The notes beneath the pieces are model-generated. The model saw only the letters and a list, made by a program, of their open reading frames with translations, did no database searches and was not told the origin of the DNA. Below, piece by piece: positions 45,590 through 53,170 of a stretch of DNA of 64,000 nucleotides. A program made the translations under genes and the position numbers. The DNA is from Rhizobium sp. NZLR1 (GTDB taxonomy: Bacteria; Pseudomonadota; Alphaproteobacteria; Rhizobiales; Rhizobiaceae). Location: NCBI RefSeq assembly GCF_017357385.1, contig NZ_CP071632.1, positions 2,299,501 to 2,363,500 of the forward strand, read 5' to 3'. How positions within the stretch are numbered: position 1 is the stretch's first letter; every line of letters starts with the position of its first letter.

Positions 45590-45782
45590 CAAACACTGGA
45601 GCTCGGTCACGCTCAGACTGACTGGCACGCCATAGCGGAATGCCGGCATATGCTACAGAGCAAGTTGACGCTGCGATCAAAGCTGCTAAAACCCAGCCAT
45701 CGAGTGATTGGGTCGCAAACCGGCACTAACAGCCGGTTGGAAGAAATCAACGAAATGTGATTTCTTAACCTTTCAATCAGAT

Positions 45783-45872
45783 GGAAGAGTGTCCGAGTGG
45801 TTTAAGGAACCGGTCTTGAAAACCGGCGTGCGGGAGACCGTACCGTGGGTTCGAATCCCACCTCTTCCGCCA
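45783..45872 (+). tRNA. tRNA-Ser (anticodon UGA)
   Basis: 90 bases. The acceptor stem is GGAAGAG/CTCTTCC with CCA encoded at the 3' end (45870-45872). The anticodon loop CTTGAAA gives UGA, reading serine UCN codons. The long variable arm (GCGTGCGGGAGACCGTACC) is typical of a class II serine tRNA. The T arm is GTGGGTTCGAATCCCAC. Confidence 0.95.
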
Positions 45873-46097
45873 TACCGCCAGTCGGCAGGATTTTACTCCC
45901 TCGCATGATCTCAGAATGACGGTCCATCCGGCCTGAAATCATAGATTGCTGGAAAAGCTTGCAAGCTGACGGCCGGCAATAGCTCTTACAATGCCGGAGG
46001 GCGTGTCCGAGATGTTTTGTAGGGTCGCGGTGCAACCCGATTAAAGGGATTTACGGCCTGGATATAGCGTGACCGGCAGCTGAAGACGCCGCCCCAC

Positions 46098-46187
46098 TCA
46101 CGAAAACAGCGAGTAGACCCAGAGGCCAACAGAACCCCAGAAGATAACCGGCATCAGTATCATTCCCAAAACGAAAATCTTCGTCAC
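46098..46187 (-). CDS. possible tiny membrane protein, 29 aa
   Basis: A GTG start (46187) with GCGGGG upstream opens a frame reading MTKIFVLGMILMPVIFWGSV and ending GLWVYSLFS: one hydrophobic helix. The pattern P-x7-G followed by aromatic residues faintly recalls NapE/TorE small membrane proteins; that is a weak resemblance, not an assignment. It lies alone between the tRNA and the MFS gene. Support is protein-like hydrophobicity and the ribosome site only. Confidence 0.35.
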   Translation of the reverse strand: MTKIFVLGMILMPVIFWGSVGLWVYSLFS

Positions 46188-46296
46188 CGCAAAACCCCGC
46201 AACTCCACCAATGCCGCAAAATCTATTACGGTGACCGTGAGTTGCCATGGGTACGAAGTCCGGGATCGATCGGACCTTGGTCTAAGTTTCGATCGT

Positions 46297-47733
46297 TTAT
46301 TGCTTAGTTAAATCGGAATTGGTTCGGCGCCGGTAGGTCGCCGCCGCGATGGCAAGCGCCGTAGCGATCAATGCCGCTGCGACAGCGAAGGTGATCTGCA
46401 TGCCTGAATGCACGGCCTCGGGACGCGCCGCGGCGATCTCGGATGCTGCCGATCCGTACGCGAACACGGCTCCCATGACGGATGCGCCGGTGATCAGCCC
46501 GAGATTGCGCGACAGGTGGAGCACGCCGGAGATGACGCCGCGCTGGTCGGCGCGGACATCCGCCATAACAGCCGTGTTGTTGGCTGCCTGGAACAGCTGA
46601 TAGCCAGGCGTCAGCATAGCGATGGCGGTGATGTAGCCAGCGATTCCGGGCAGCACGGCGAGAGCGATGCAACCGAAAGCCATGGCGACGAGCCCTGCGA
46701 CAATGACGAAGGGCGCGTCCAGACGATCGACCAGGCGACCGGCCGGGACACCGCTGAGGATGGAGATGACGGGACCGATCGACATGACGGCTCCGACCAG
46801 CGCTTCGTTGAGCCCGAGCGCACGGGAGAGATAGAAGGGCGCCACCACCAGCGTCGCCATCATGACCGTCGAAACGAGCGCGTTCATCGCCAGACTGGCG
46901 GTGAGCACGCGATTGCGGAATAGCGCCAACTGGATCAGCGGCGATGCCGTTCTGACCTCGGCGAAGACGAAGAGAGCGGCGCCGAAGCCGGCGGCAAGCA
47001 GCAGGGCCAGGTTCAACGGGCCAAAGCTGCCATGCCCGACCGTCATTGCCAGCGCATAGGCCGAAAGCGTCAGGGCAAGCAGTAGCGTGCCCAATGTATC
47101 GAAGCCGGCCCGATCCTTCTTCTTCTGTCCGCCGATCTCGTCCGGCACATAGCGAAAAGCGAGAACGAATGTCGCAATGCCGAGCGGTACGTTGACGAGG
47201 AAGATTGCCGGCCAGCCGAAAGAGGCGATCATGAGCCCGCCGAGCGACGGCCCAAGAGCCGTGCCGACCGCCGACATGGTTCCGAGCAGCCCCATGGCGC
47301 TACCGGACCTCGCCTTCGGCACAGTATCGCCAACAAAGGCCATGGTGAGCGCCATCATGATCGCCGCACCCAGACCCTGCAGCGCGCGCGCCGCAATCAT
47401 CAGCCACAGCGTCGGTGCAAGGCCGCAGACGACCGAGGCCAGCGTGAAGAGCAGGATGCCGATGAGCAGCAGCCGGCGGCGGCCGGTAATATCGCCGAGC
47501 CGCCCGACGCTGACGATCAGCGTGGTGATGGCAAGGAGATAGGCGAGCACGATCCACTGGACGTCCTGGAAGGAGGCGTTGAACGCCCGCGCCAGGCTCG
47601 GCAGGCCGACATTGGCGATGCTGGTGCCGAGCGATGGCAACAACATGGAGAGGGAAAGACTGGTGAGTGCCCAACGGACGGAATATGTGCGTTCGACACC
47701 GGCCTCGCCTGGCTCTGCAATGATCGGCTTCAC
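46297..47733 (-). CDS. MFS drug exporter, DHA2 (14-helix) type, 478 aa
   Basis: Fourteen predicted membrane helices. Motif A is GRLGDITGRRRLLL near residue 80 and motif C-like Gly/Pro-rich segment is near 160 (LGPSLGGLMIASFGWPAIFLVNVP), both typical of the EmrB/QacA group. It probably exports hydrophobic or cationic drugs by proton exchange. The start is a GTG at 47733 with GAGGAG upstream. It is divergent from a LysR gene, which likely controls it. Confidence 0.88.
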   Translation of the reverse strand: MKPIIAEPGEAGVERTYSVRWALTSLSLSMLLPSLGTSIANVGLPSLARAFNASFQDVQWIVLAYLLAITTLIVSVGRLGDITGRRRLLLIGILLFTLASVVCGLAPTLWLMIAARALQGLGAAIMMALTMAFVGDTVPKARSGSAMGLLGTMSAVGTALGPSLGGLMIASFGWPAIFLVNVPLGIATFVLAFRYVPDEIGGQKKKDRAGFDTLGTLLLALTLSAYALAMTVGHGSFGPLNLALLLAAGFGAALFVFAEVRTASPLIQLALFRNRVLTASLAMNALVSTVMMATLVVAPFYLSRALGLNEALVGAVMSIGPVISILSGVPAGRLVDRLDAPFVIVAGLVAMAFGCIALAVLPGIAGYITAIAMLTPGYQLFQAANNTAVMADVRADQRGVISGVLHLSRNLGLITGASVMGAVFAYGSAASEIAAARPEAVHSGMQITFAVAAALIATALAIAAATYRRRTNSDLTKQ

Positions 47734-47794
47734 CGTGAACTCCTCGTTACTGCTCCCGAAACGGAGCGAAGGAAACATAACGCTCCGGCCGATA

Positions 47795-47840
47795 TGGCGA
47801 AACGCGCAGCATTTGCATTGTATTGATGCGTTTGGCGCCA
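47795..47840. promoter_or_regulatory. candidate LysR operator between mfs and lysR
   Basis: TGGCGAAACGC (47795-47805) faces GCGTTTGGCGCCA (47828-47840) as an inverted repeat in the 132-base gap between the divergent genes. The symmetry is imperfect (two extra bases in the right arm). A suggestion from position. Confidence 0.35.
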
Positions 47841-47865
47841 CATCAAACAGTGTTATATCGGATGT

Positions 47866-48759
47866 ATGTCGACACCCGATCTCAACCTGCTTGTCACCCT
47901 GGATGTGCTGCTTGCCGAAGGCAGCGTTGCGCGTGCGGCCCAAAGGCTGCGGCTCAGCCCGTCGGCGATGAGCCGGGCGCTGGCGCGATTGCGCGAAACG
48001 ACGGGCGATCCGCTGCTGGTGCGCGCCGGCCGCGGCCTCGTCCCCACGCCCCGGGCGCTCGAACTGCGCGAACGGGTCGGCCGGATCGTCGAGGAGGCGC
48101 AAACGGTCCTGCGCCCTGCCGAGGCGCTCGACCTTCAACGCCTGGTCCGAACGTTCACGCTGCGCGCCAGCGAGGGCTTCGCTGAGAGCTTCGGACCCGA
48201 TCTTATCGCCCGCCTCGGTGGTGATGCGCCCGGCGTGCGGCTGCGTTTCGTGCAGAAGCCAGACAAGGACAGCGCCCCATTGCGCGACGGAAGCGTCGAC
48301 CTGGAAACCGGTGTCGTCGGCGACACGATGGGCCCGGAGGTGCGGGCGCATGCCCTGTTCCGCGACCGCTTCATCGGGGTCGTTCGAACGGGGCATGCGC
48401 TTTGCCGGGACGATGTCACACCCTCCCGATATGCGGCCGGCCGGCACATCCATGTCTCGCGGCGCGGGCTCGACAAGGGCGCGATCGATGAAGCCCTTGA
48501 TGCGCTCGGGCTGGAACGGCAGATTGCCACCATCGTCGGCGGTTTTTCCACCGCGCTGGCTCTCGCCCGCGCGTCGGATTTGATCGCCAGCGTGCCGGAA
48601 CGGCACACCGGAGCTTTGCGCCAGGGGATGCGCAGTTTTCCCCTGCCGGTTCCGACCCCTGAGATCACCGTTTCACTGCTGTGGCATCCCCGGATGGATG
48701 CCGATCCGGCCCATCGCTGGCTGCGCGGCTGCGTTCGGGACGCTTGCGCGGCGGGGTGA
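47866..48759 (+). CDS. LysR family regulator, 297 aa
   Basis: HTH at residues 4-60 (DLNLLVTLDVLLAEGSVARAAQRLRLSPSAMSRALARLRETTGDPLLV), then an effector domain of the NodD/SyrM-like subgroup (RFVQKPDKDSAPLRDGSVDLETGVVG). It is divergent from the DHA2 exporter, the classic layout for a regulator of that gene, with the effector possibly the exported drug. The ATG at 47866 has no strong ribosome site. Cytoplasmic. Confidence 0.88.
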   Translation: MSTPDLNLLVTLDVLLAEGSVARAAQRLRLSPSAMSRALARLRETTGDPLLVRAGRGLVPTPRALELRERVGRIVEEAQTVLRPAEALDLQRLVRTFTLRASEGFAESFGPDLIARLGGDAPGVRLRFVQKPDKDSAPLRDGSVDLETGVVGDTMGPEVRAHALFRDRFIGVVRTGHALCRDDVTPSRYAAGRHIHVSRRGLDKGAIDEALDALGLERQIATIVGGFSTALALARASDLIASVPERHTGALRQGMRSFPLPVPTPEITVSLLWHPRMDADPAHRWLRGCVRDACAAG

Positions 48760-48878
48760 TCGGCGGCCACGTCGAACTGACCGGCGAGTGATCGATCCGT
48801 TCGCAATGGTTGACTATCCCTTGTAGACGTGATTTCCCGCGCCCAAGATCATCAGGCGAATTATCAGGCGGAAACATC

Positions 48879-49103
48879 ATGGCCGACGACATCATCGTAA
48901 AGGACAGCAACGGAAGCCAGCTTCACGATGGCGATTCCGTGACGCTGATCAAGGACCTCAAGGTCAAGGGAACCTCCGAGACGCTGAAGCGCGGAACGCT
49001 GGTCAAGGGCATTCGCCTGACCTCCAATCTCGGCGAGATCGAGTGCAACACCAAGCAGGTCAAGGGTCTGGTGTTGAAAACGGAATTCCTCAAGAAGGCA
49101 TAG
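48879..49103 (+). CDS. PhnA/YjdM C-terminal-domain protein, 74 aa
   Basis: A short all-beta protein matching the C-terminal domain of PhnA/YjdM: IIVKDSNGSQLHDGDSVTLI, LKVKGTSETLKRGTLVKGIRLT and IECNTKQVKGLVLKTEFLKK. The N-terminal zinc ribbon of full PhnA is absent, as is common in rhizobia. Its old link to alkylphosphonate use is historical; function unknown. GGCGGAA precedes the ATG. The last 14 bases overlap the convergent transglutaminase gene. Confidence 0.8.
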   Translation: MADDIIVKDSNGSQLHDGDSVTLIKDLKVKGTSETLKRGTLVKGIRLTSNLGEIECNTKQVKGLVLKTEFLKKA

Positions 49104-49932
49104 GATCGGCCTCGCCCGCCCCGTCCTGCGGCACTTCCTCGGTGATCACCTCGAAGCGGGAGAGCGTTGCCGGGCCGAAGGCCGTCGACATCGCGACGTC
49201 GGTGGCGTCGCGGCCGGTCCCCATCAGTATCCTGCCGATGCGCGGCCTATTGTGGCGGGCATCGACCGTATGCCAGTGGCCGCCGAGAAAAACCTCGAAC
49301 CAGGCGCTGAAATCCATTGGATTGGGATCGATCGGGACACCGATATCGCCGAGATAACCGGTGCAGTATCGGGCTGGGATATTCATGCATCGGCAAAGCG
49401 CGATGGCGAGGTGGGCAAAGTCGCGGCAGACGCCGGCCTTGTCGGTGAAGCCGCCATGCGCGGTTCGCAGCAAATCGGCCTTCTGGTAGTCGAAGGTGAT
49501 GTGGTCATGAACGAAATCGCAGATCGCCTGGACGCGCGCCCAGCCGAGCGGCGTCGACGAGAATGTTGCCCAGGCAAAATCGCCAAGCCTGTCGGTGTCG
49601 CAATAGCGGCTGCCGAGCAGGAAGACGAGCACATCGTCCGGCAGGTCATTGATCGCATGTTGGATGGCATCGTCGGGAACTATGTCCGGTTGCCCGCTGT
49701 CATAGATCTCGAATTCCGTGGAAATCGTTGTAAGGCCTGGCGGGGCGACGATCCGGCTGCAGGCATTGCCGAACACATCGGTATAGCCCCAGGCCTCGAT
49801 CGGCTGGTCGAATGTCAGCACCTGCTCGCTGAGAAGATCGGCGCGACGGGAGGGATGAATATTGAGGACGAGCAGCATCGGTGTCGGCTGCGTACATTCA
49901 TAGCCCAAATGAAACCCGGCGCGTATCTTCAT
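49090..49932 (-). CDS. transglutaminase-like cysteine protease family protein, 280 aa
   Basis: Transglutaminase-core protein. The catalytic Cys is in DKAGVCRDFAHLA near residue 180. The triad His position, usually H-A-W, here reads FSAWFEVF near 222; the third block is HTVDARHN. An N-terminal beta domain (FHLGYECTQPTPMLLVLNIHP) precedes the core. No signal peptide. Such proteins may hydrolyse or crosslink peptides; substrates are unknown. The start at 49932 has GGAAG upstream. It is followed, on the same strand upstream, by another member at 50039. Confidence 0.8.
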   Translation of the reverse strand: MKIRAGFHLGYECTQPTPMLLVLNIHPSRRADLLSEQVLTFDQPIEAWGYTDVFGNACSRIVAPPGLTTISTEFEIYDSGQPDIVPDDAIQHAINDLPDDVLVFLLGSRYCDTDRLGDFAWATFSSTPLGWARVQAICDFVHDHITFDYQKADLLRTAHGGFTDKAGVCRDFAHLAIALCRCMNIPARYCTGYLGDIGVPIDPNPMDFSAWFEVFLGGHWHTVDARHNRPRIGRILMGTGRDATDVAMSTAFGPATLSRFEVITEEVPQDGAGEADPMPS

Positions 49933-50038
49933 TGTGGCTTCCTTGTGTCCCACATAGGTGGCGTGACTATGCAACGTGGATCGCGCTGCCCGGTTCCCGC
50001 AGCCGCGGCTGTCGCCGCAAAACTCGGGATGTCCGATA

Positions 50039-50911
50039 TTACTTCGTGGTGACGTTGACCTGCACCGTCATGCTGTCGAAATCCGTCCCATCCCCATCAT
50101 AGCTGCCGCTCAACGGGACTGCCTGGCGCGGATCGCGGGCAACGGCGACACGAATGAGATCGCGGTTGCCGACGATCCCATTGGTCGGATCGAACTCCGT
50201 CCAGCCGGCGCCCGGAAGATAAATCTGGCACCACGCATGGGTGGAACCGCCGCCGAGCACGGTGGAGCCGTCGCGATCGGGAACATAGACATAACCCGTG
50301 ACAAACCGCGCCGCGAGGCCGAGGACGCGTGCCGCCTCCATCATCAGCAGCGCGAAATCCCGGCAGGTGCCGGAGCGAAGCTGCAAAGTCTGCTGCGGCG
50401 TCTGCGTTCCGTGCTCCATCCGGCGCGCATAGACGAAGCTTTCCCGAATGGCATAACAGAGCGTCATCAGCAGATGCCCGGTCTCTGTCGGACGTCCCTG
50501 CCGCACGAACTGGCGCGCCCAGCGTCCGACATCGTCGTTGGGGTCGGGATAATGGCGCTGCATCGCCGGCGTCAGATCGGCAATTTCGTCCTTGTCGTAG
50601 GAGAATGGATAGGTCAGGGCCTGGTCGTCTACCTTGAGATCAAGGGCGACCTGGGGTGTGTGATCGAGCGTGATCCAGGTTTCGAAACGAAGCTCGGACG
50701 CCGGCCTCGAAAAATCGATGAGCGCCACGCAATTGCCGAAAACATCGTGGATCCAGCGCACATGACTTTCCTTAGGATATATCGTCAACGACGCTTCGAT
50801 CAGCCGCTGGTCAAAACTGTCGCGCGGCCGGAACATCAGGCGATGCTCGCCGAAATCGACCGCCCTGACGTACCGATAGGACGTGATGTGGCGGACGGAA
50901 AAAATCGTCAT
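50039..50911 (-). CDS. transglutaminase-like protein with N-terminal TGase_N domain, 290 aa
   Basis: N-terminal beta domain (VRHITSYRYVRAVDFGEHRLMFRPRD) and a transglutaminase core with Cys in RSGTCRDFALLM near residue 178, His in STHAWCQIYLPG near 221 and Asp in TEFDPTNG near 236. All three triad residues are in place, unlike the neighbour at 49090. The ATG at 50911 gives the usual MTIFSVRH start; an extension to 50950 lacks support. Likely co-transcribed with the neighbour, about 106 bases apart. Cytoplasmic. Confidence 0.85.
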   Translation of the reverse strand: MTIFSVRHITSYRYVRAVDFGEHRLMFRPRDSFDQRLIEASLTIYPKESHVRWIHDVFGNCVALIDFSRPASELRFETWITLDHTPQVALDLKVDDQALTYPFSYDKDEIADLTPAMQRHYPDPNDDVGRWARQFVRQGRPTETGHLLMTLCYAIRESFVYARRMEHGTQTPQQTLQLRSGTCRDFALLMMEAARVLGLAARFVTGYVYVPDRDGSTVLGGGSTHAWCQIYLPGAGWTEFDPTNGIVGNRDLIRVAVARDPRQAVPLSGSYDGDGTDFDSMTVQVNVTTK

Positions 50912-51093
50912 CGGCCGCCGTCCGGTAATCTTTTCACTTCCTTGCTCCAAGACGGCGACGCCGCTCTTCCTCTACGGAGGCGCCCTCGCCGCTTCGCCGC
51001 TCATCCCGATTTCTTGTCATATAAGCACATTCGAAAAATTGCTATTCTACATCAAGCGATCGACGGCAGAGCCGTCCAACCTAAGAGGATAAA

Positions 51094-51210
51094 ATGCATA
51101 TCATCTGGGACGTTCTGACGCTTCTGCTGACAATCGGCTCGCTCTATGGCGGTCGCGAATACCGGATTATTCGCGCCCGTGCCCGCGCCCAGAACTGGGG
51201 CAACTTCTGA
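51094..51210 (+). CDS. small membrane protein, 38 aa
   Basis: MHIIWDVLTLLLTIGSLYGG is a hydrophobic helix; a basic tail (REYRIIRARARAQ) and NWGNF follow. GAGGAT lies four bases before the ATG. The frame length, the inside-positive tail and the codon use suggest a real gene. Unknown function. A structured, terminator-ended segment follows (51231-51370), so it may be expressed with an RNA or be its 5' part. Confidence 0.6.
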   Translation: MHIIWDVLTLLLTIGSLYGGREYRIIRARARAQNWGNF

Positions 51211-51230
51211 TTGGATTAGACTTGAACGCA

Positions 51231-51370
51231 TCGCTGTCGCCACGGTGGCGGTTACGTCGAATGACGTAAAGCCATACGCTTAAGGAAATGCTTCATTAGC
51301 CGAGACGGCGTCTATCCGTCCATTCTCCCTGTTATTGCAAGCCCGCCTCACCCCAGGCGGGCTTTTTTCG
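51231..51370 (+). ncRNA. possible small RNA or structured 3' UTR
   Basis: Between the 38-aa gene and the terminator lie several stem-loops in series: CGCC/GGCG (51238-51250), TACGTC/GACGTA (51253-51268) and GACGG/CCGTC (51303-51320), then the terminator at 51339. No protein frame crosses them. No promoter was found, so it may be the 3' part of the 51094 transcript. Confidence 0.35.
51339..51370 (+). terminator. Rho-independent terminator
   Basis: AAGCCCGCCT (51339-51348) pairs with AGGCGGGCTT (51355-51364) over a 6-base loop and is followed by TTTT. It faces the plus strand, ending the 51094 transcript or a small RNA. Confidence 0.85.
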
Positions 51371-51414
51371 CCGTTGACCCTTCTTCGCCTGCCGCGAGAA
51401 TATTGGCGCGCGTC

Positions 51415-51570
51415 TCACTTCTTGGCACCTGCCGAAAGCACCCGATGTGTCGCATTGTCCATGGCGTGGCTCGCCTCCTGCCCATCCTTCTTCAGCCCGT
51501 ATGCGGTATTGCCGCAGCCGGAAAGCGTGAGCAGGCAGATGCAGGCGATGGCGATTACAGCTTTTGACAT
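51415..51570 (-). CDS. entericidin-like lipoprotein, 51 aa
   Basis: Signal peptide IAIACICLLTLSGC with a lipobox ending in LSGC at about residues 16-19. The short mature part (GNTAYGLKKDGQEASHAMDNAT) matches the EcnA/EcnB family layout (C-N-T-x-x-G-x-G/K-x-D). Entericidins are small envelope lipoproteins linked to stationary-phase lysis or stress. GGGGAAA precedes the ATG at 51570; longer readings run through non-coding DNA. It lies in the third stress patch. Confidence 0.8.
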   Translation of the reverse strand: MSKAVIAIACICLLTLSGCGNTAYGLKKDGQEASHAMDNATHRVLSAGAKK

Positions 51571-51659
51571 CGAGTTTCCCCAGATGGAGTGGCGATCAGG
51601 GAAAGATGATGCATTTCCTGCCAAAATCAATCCGCCGGCCTTCGGTGCGGATCGCATAT

Positions 51660-51684
51660 GGAACTCTATGGCGCGAGCGGCGTT
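51660..51684 (+). promoter_or_regulatory. EcfG-type promoter for the 26-aa gene at 51715
   Basis: GGAAC (51660-51664), 16 bases, CGTT (51681-51684). This is a consensus match with the shorter allowed spacing, 31 bases before the ATG at 51715. Confidence 0.65.
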
Positions 51685-51714
51685 TACAGAAGCCATCCAA
51701 CCGGGATCAACGAC

Positions 51715-51795
51715 ATGGATTATCAGATTGCCTTCGCCGCGACCGTCGCGACAGCGTCCTTCCTCGTCTTCATGCTCGTCGTTCACCGGACATAA
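51715..51795 (+). CDS. tiny membrane protein, 26 aa
   Basis: The frame codes for MDYQIAFAATVATAS followed by FLVFMLVVHRT: a single hydrophobic helix with a charged end. GGGA lies eight bases before the ATG, and an EcfG-type promoter at 51660-51684 is correctly placed with a leader of about 22 bases. The gene is too short for routine calling. It is probably an inner-membrane stress peptide; function unknown. Confidence 0.5.
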   Translation: MDYQIAFAATVATASFLVFMLVVHRT

Positions 51796-52122
51796 TCGCC
51801 CGGAGGTGTGTAGCGGTGCCGGCAGAACCCCATGCATTAAAACAAAGCGCTAAAACGCGTTGCATGAATTATTTTGATGCGACGGACTTCAGACGTTCAT
51901 AGCACCGACGACACGACGGAGATTAAGGTTGGCACAATAAACGCAGCTTATCCGTCAGTGCACCCCTAAATATTAGACAAGAAACGTTTCAATTTATACA
52001 AGCATTTAAACCATTATCGAATGTATTTAATTTTAGTTAAATGTCACGTTTAACTATCCATTAACAATATCCTTGCGCGCCGTCCACTTCCGCTTATGCT
52101 TTATGCAAAGGGGAGAGGAACG
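51796..52122. other. intergenic region, no gene seen
   Basis: 327 bases, AT-rich from about 51940 to 52075 (runs such as TTTAATTTTAGTTAAATG). It probably holds the promoter of the small gene at 52123. I found no GGAAC site or hairpin here. Confidence 0.5.
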
Positions 52123-52239
52123 ATGTTTAGCAAAAGCCTGATCATGCCGGTGGGATTTGCAATACTTGCCATTGCTGGCCTCTTGTTTCAGATTGCTATC
52201 CACGCGTTGGAGTCCCCTGTTACCATGCTGCAGCCGTAA
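52123..52239 (+). CDS. small membrane protein, 38 aa
   Basis: MFSKSLIMPVGFAILAIAGL is followed by LFQIAIHALESPVTMLQP: one membrane helix and a short polar end. GGGGAGAGGAA, a very strong ribosome site, lies just before the ATG. Function unknown. It is one of four very small membrane genes between 51.0 and 52.6 kb. Confidence 0.6.
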   Translation: MFSKSLIMPVGFAILAIAGLLFQIAIHALESPVTMLQP

Positions 52240-52284
52240 GTCACATAAGCTGCTGAACGCGCGAGCAATCTCGTAACTGGGAGT

Positions 52285-52309
52285 GGAACTTCCCTTCGAT
52301 TCGTGCATT
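52285..52309 (+). promoter_or_regulatory. near-EcfG promoter for the GlsB-like gene
   Basis: GGAAC (52285-52289), 16 bases, CATT (52306-52309), one base off the CGTT consensus. It lies 33 bases before the ATG at 52342, in line with other sites in the window. Confidence 0.5.
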
Positions 52310-52341
52310 CTGTGACTCGTTTTGCCAGGAGGGAGATAATC

Positions 52342-52596
52342 ATGGAAAACGCAGGCGTGGGTTGGATTGCAGCCATCATCATCGGTGGCATCGCCGGATG
52401 GCTGGCGGAAAAGGTCATGAGCAGCAGCATGGGCTTGCTCATGAACATATTGCTCGGCATCGTCGGCGCCATCGTCGCCAACTGGATCCTGGGTCTGTTG
52501 CACATCCAGCCGCTTGCAGGTTGGCTGGGTTATCTGATCACCGGCTTTATCGGTGCCTGCATCCTGATTTTCATCGGGCGCGTCATCCGCCGCTGA
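52342..52596 (+). CDS. GlsB/YeaQ/YmgE family membrane protein, 84 aa
   Basis: Three helices rich in Gly: WIAAIIIGGIAGWLAEKVM, GLLMNILLGIVGAIVANWIL and GYLITGFIGACILIFIGRVI. The IAGWLAEK and LLGIVGAIVA spacing are family hallmarks. These proteins are often stress-induced and were named transglycosylase-associated; role unclear. AGGAGGGAG precedes the ATG. A near-EcfG promoter is upstream and a terminator follows at 52622. Confidence 0.88.
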   Translation: MENAGVGWIAAIIIGGIAGWLAEKVMSSSMGLLMNILLGIVGAIVANWILGLLHIQPLAGWLGYLITGFIGACILIFIGRVIRR

Positions 52597-52621
52597 AGGT
52601 CGCGCTAGCCTTCAAACATCG

Positions 52622-52653
52622 AAAGCCGGGCTATCATTGCGCCCGGCTTTTCA
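52622..52653. terminator. terminator between convergent genes
   Basis: AAAGCCGGGC (52622-52631) and GCCCGGCTTT (52641-52650) form a 10-base stem with a 9-base loop; T-rich on the plus strand and A-flanked on the left, so it may act in both directions. Confidence 0.75.
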
Positions 52654-52669
52654 TTGTCCTGAATTCTTT

Positions 52670-52951
52670 CTAGCGGCGGCTCAGCAGGCCGAAAACATAG
52701 GCAATGCCTGCCGTCACCGCGAGCGCCATCAGCGGTTCTTCACGAACCTTGTCGCGCAGCTGTTCCGTCATCAGCGATGCCTCGTCGGTCACCGCCGACT
52801 TTGCCCCCTGGCCGAGCGCGACCACGCTTTCCGTCAGCCGGGAGAGATCGTTGCGAAGGGCCGCGACCTGCGCCGACAGATCGTCTGCTGCGATATCGGC
52901 CTTGACCCGCGCAGCGGTGGATTCGGCGGAAGCGGTTTTCAATTCAGCCAT
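52670..52951 (-). CDS. DUF883/ElaB-like membrane-anchored protein, 93 aa
   Basis: A polar helical N-terminal two-thirds (MAELKTASAESTAARVKADI, LSAQVAALRNDLSRLTESVV) then one membrane segment with the family end (REEPLMALAVTAGIAYVFGLLSRR). Relatives in E. coli (ElaB, YqjD) are stationary-phase, inner-membrane, ribosome-binding proteins. AGGAG seven bases before the ATG at 52951 and the EcfG-type promoter at 52983-53008 fit this start. Six codons earlier is another ATG with a leader too short to be likely. Confidence 0.82.
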   Translation of the reverse strand: MAELKTASAESTAARVKADIAADDLSAQVAALRNDLSRLTESVVALGQGAKSAVTDEASLMTEQLRDKVREEPLMALAVTAGIAYVFGLLSRR

Positions 52952-52982
52952 GGTCTGCTCCTGTTTCATGGGATGCGGGTTC

Positions 52983-53008
52983 AACGAAATGGCGGCCCGA
53001 AAGGTTCC
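52983..53008 (-). promoter_or_regulatory. EcfG-type promoter for the DUF883-like gene
   Basis: Minus strand: GGAAC (53008-53004), 17 bases, CGTT (52986-52983). An exact consensus match 32 bases upstream of the ATG at 52951. Confidence 0.72.
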
Positions 53009-53170
53009 GCCGCAACCGATCTTTTGTTCGCCGCAGAGCCGCCACGCCGCCGCCGCCGCCCGGCGCAGCTTTTCGCGCGACAAACCCTTCATTTCCTGTC
53101 GCGTTTGTTCTAAGGAACGTCAAATGTCCGCCCGCGCGCGGGTTAATGATACTGCGAGGTTTGCGTTTCT

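Noticed and set aside
49976..51118. 380-codon plus-strand frame opposite the transglutaminase at 50039
   Set aside because: The minus strand codes for a full transglutaminase with all three triad residues; the plus frame runs through it and its promoter.
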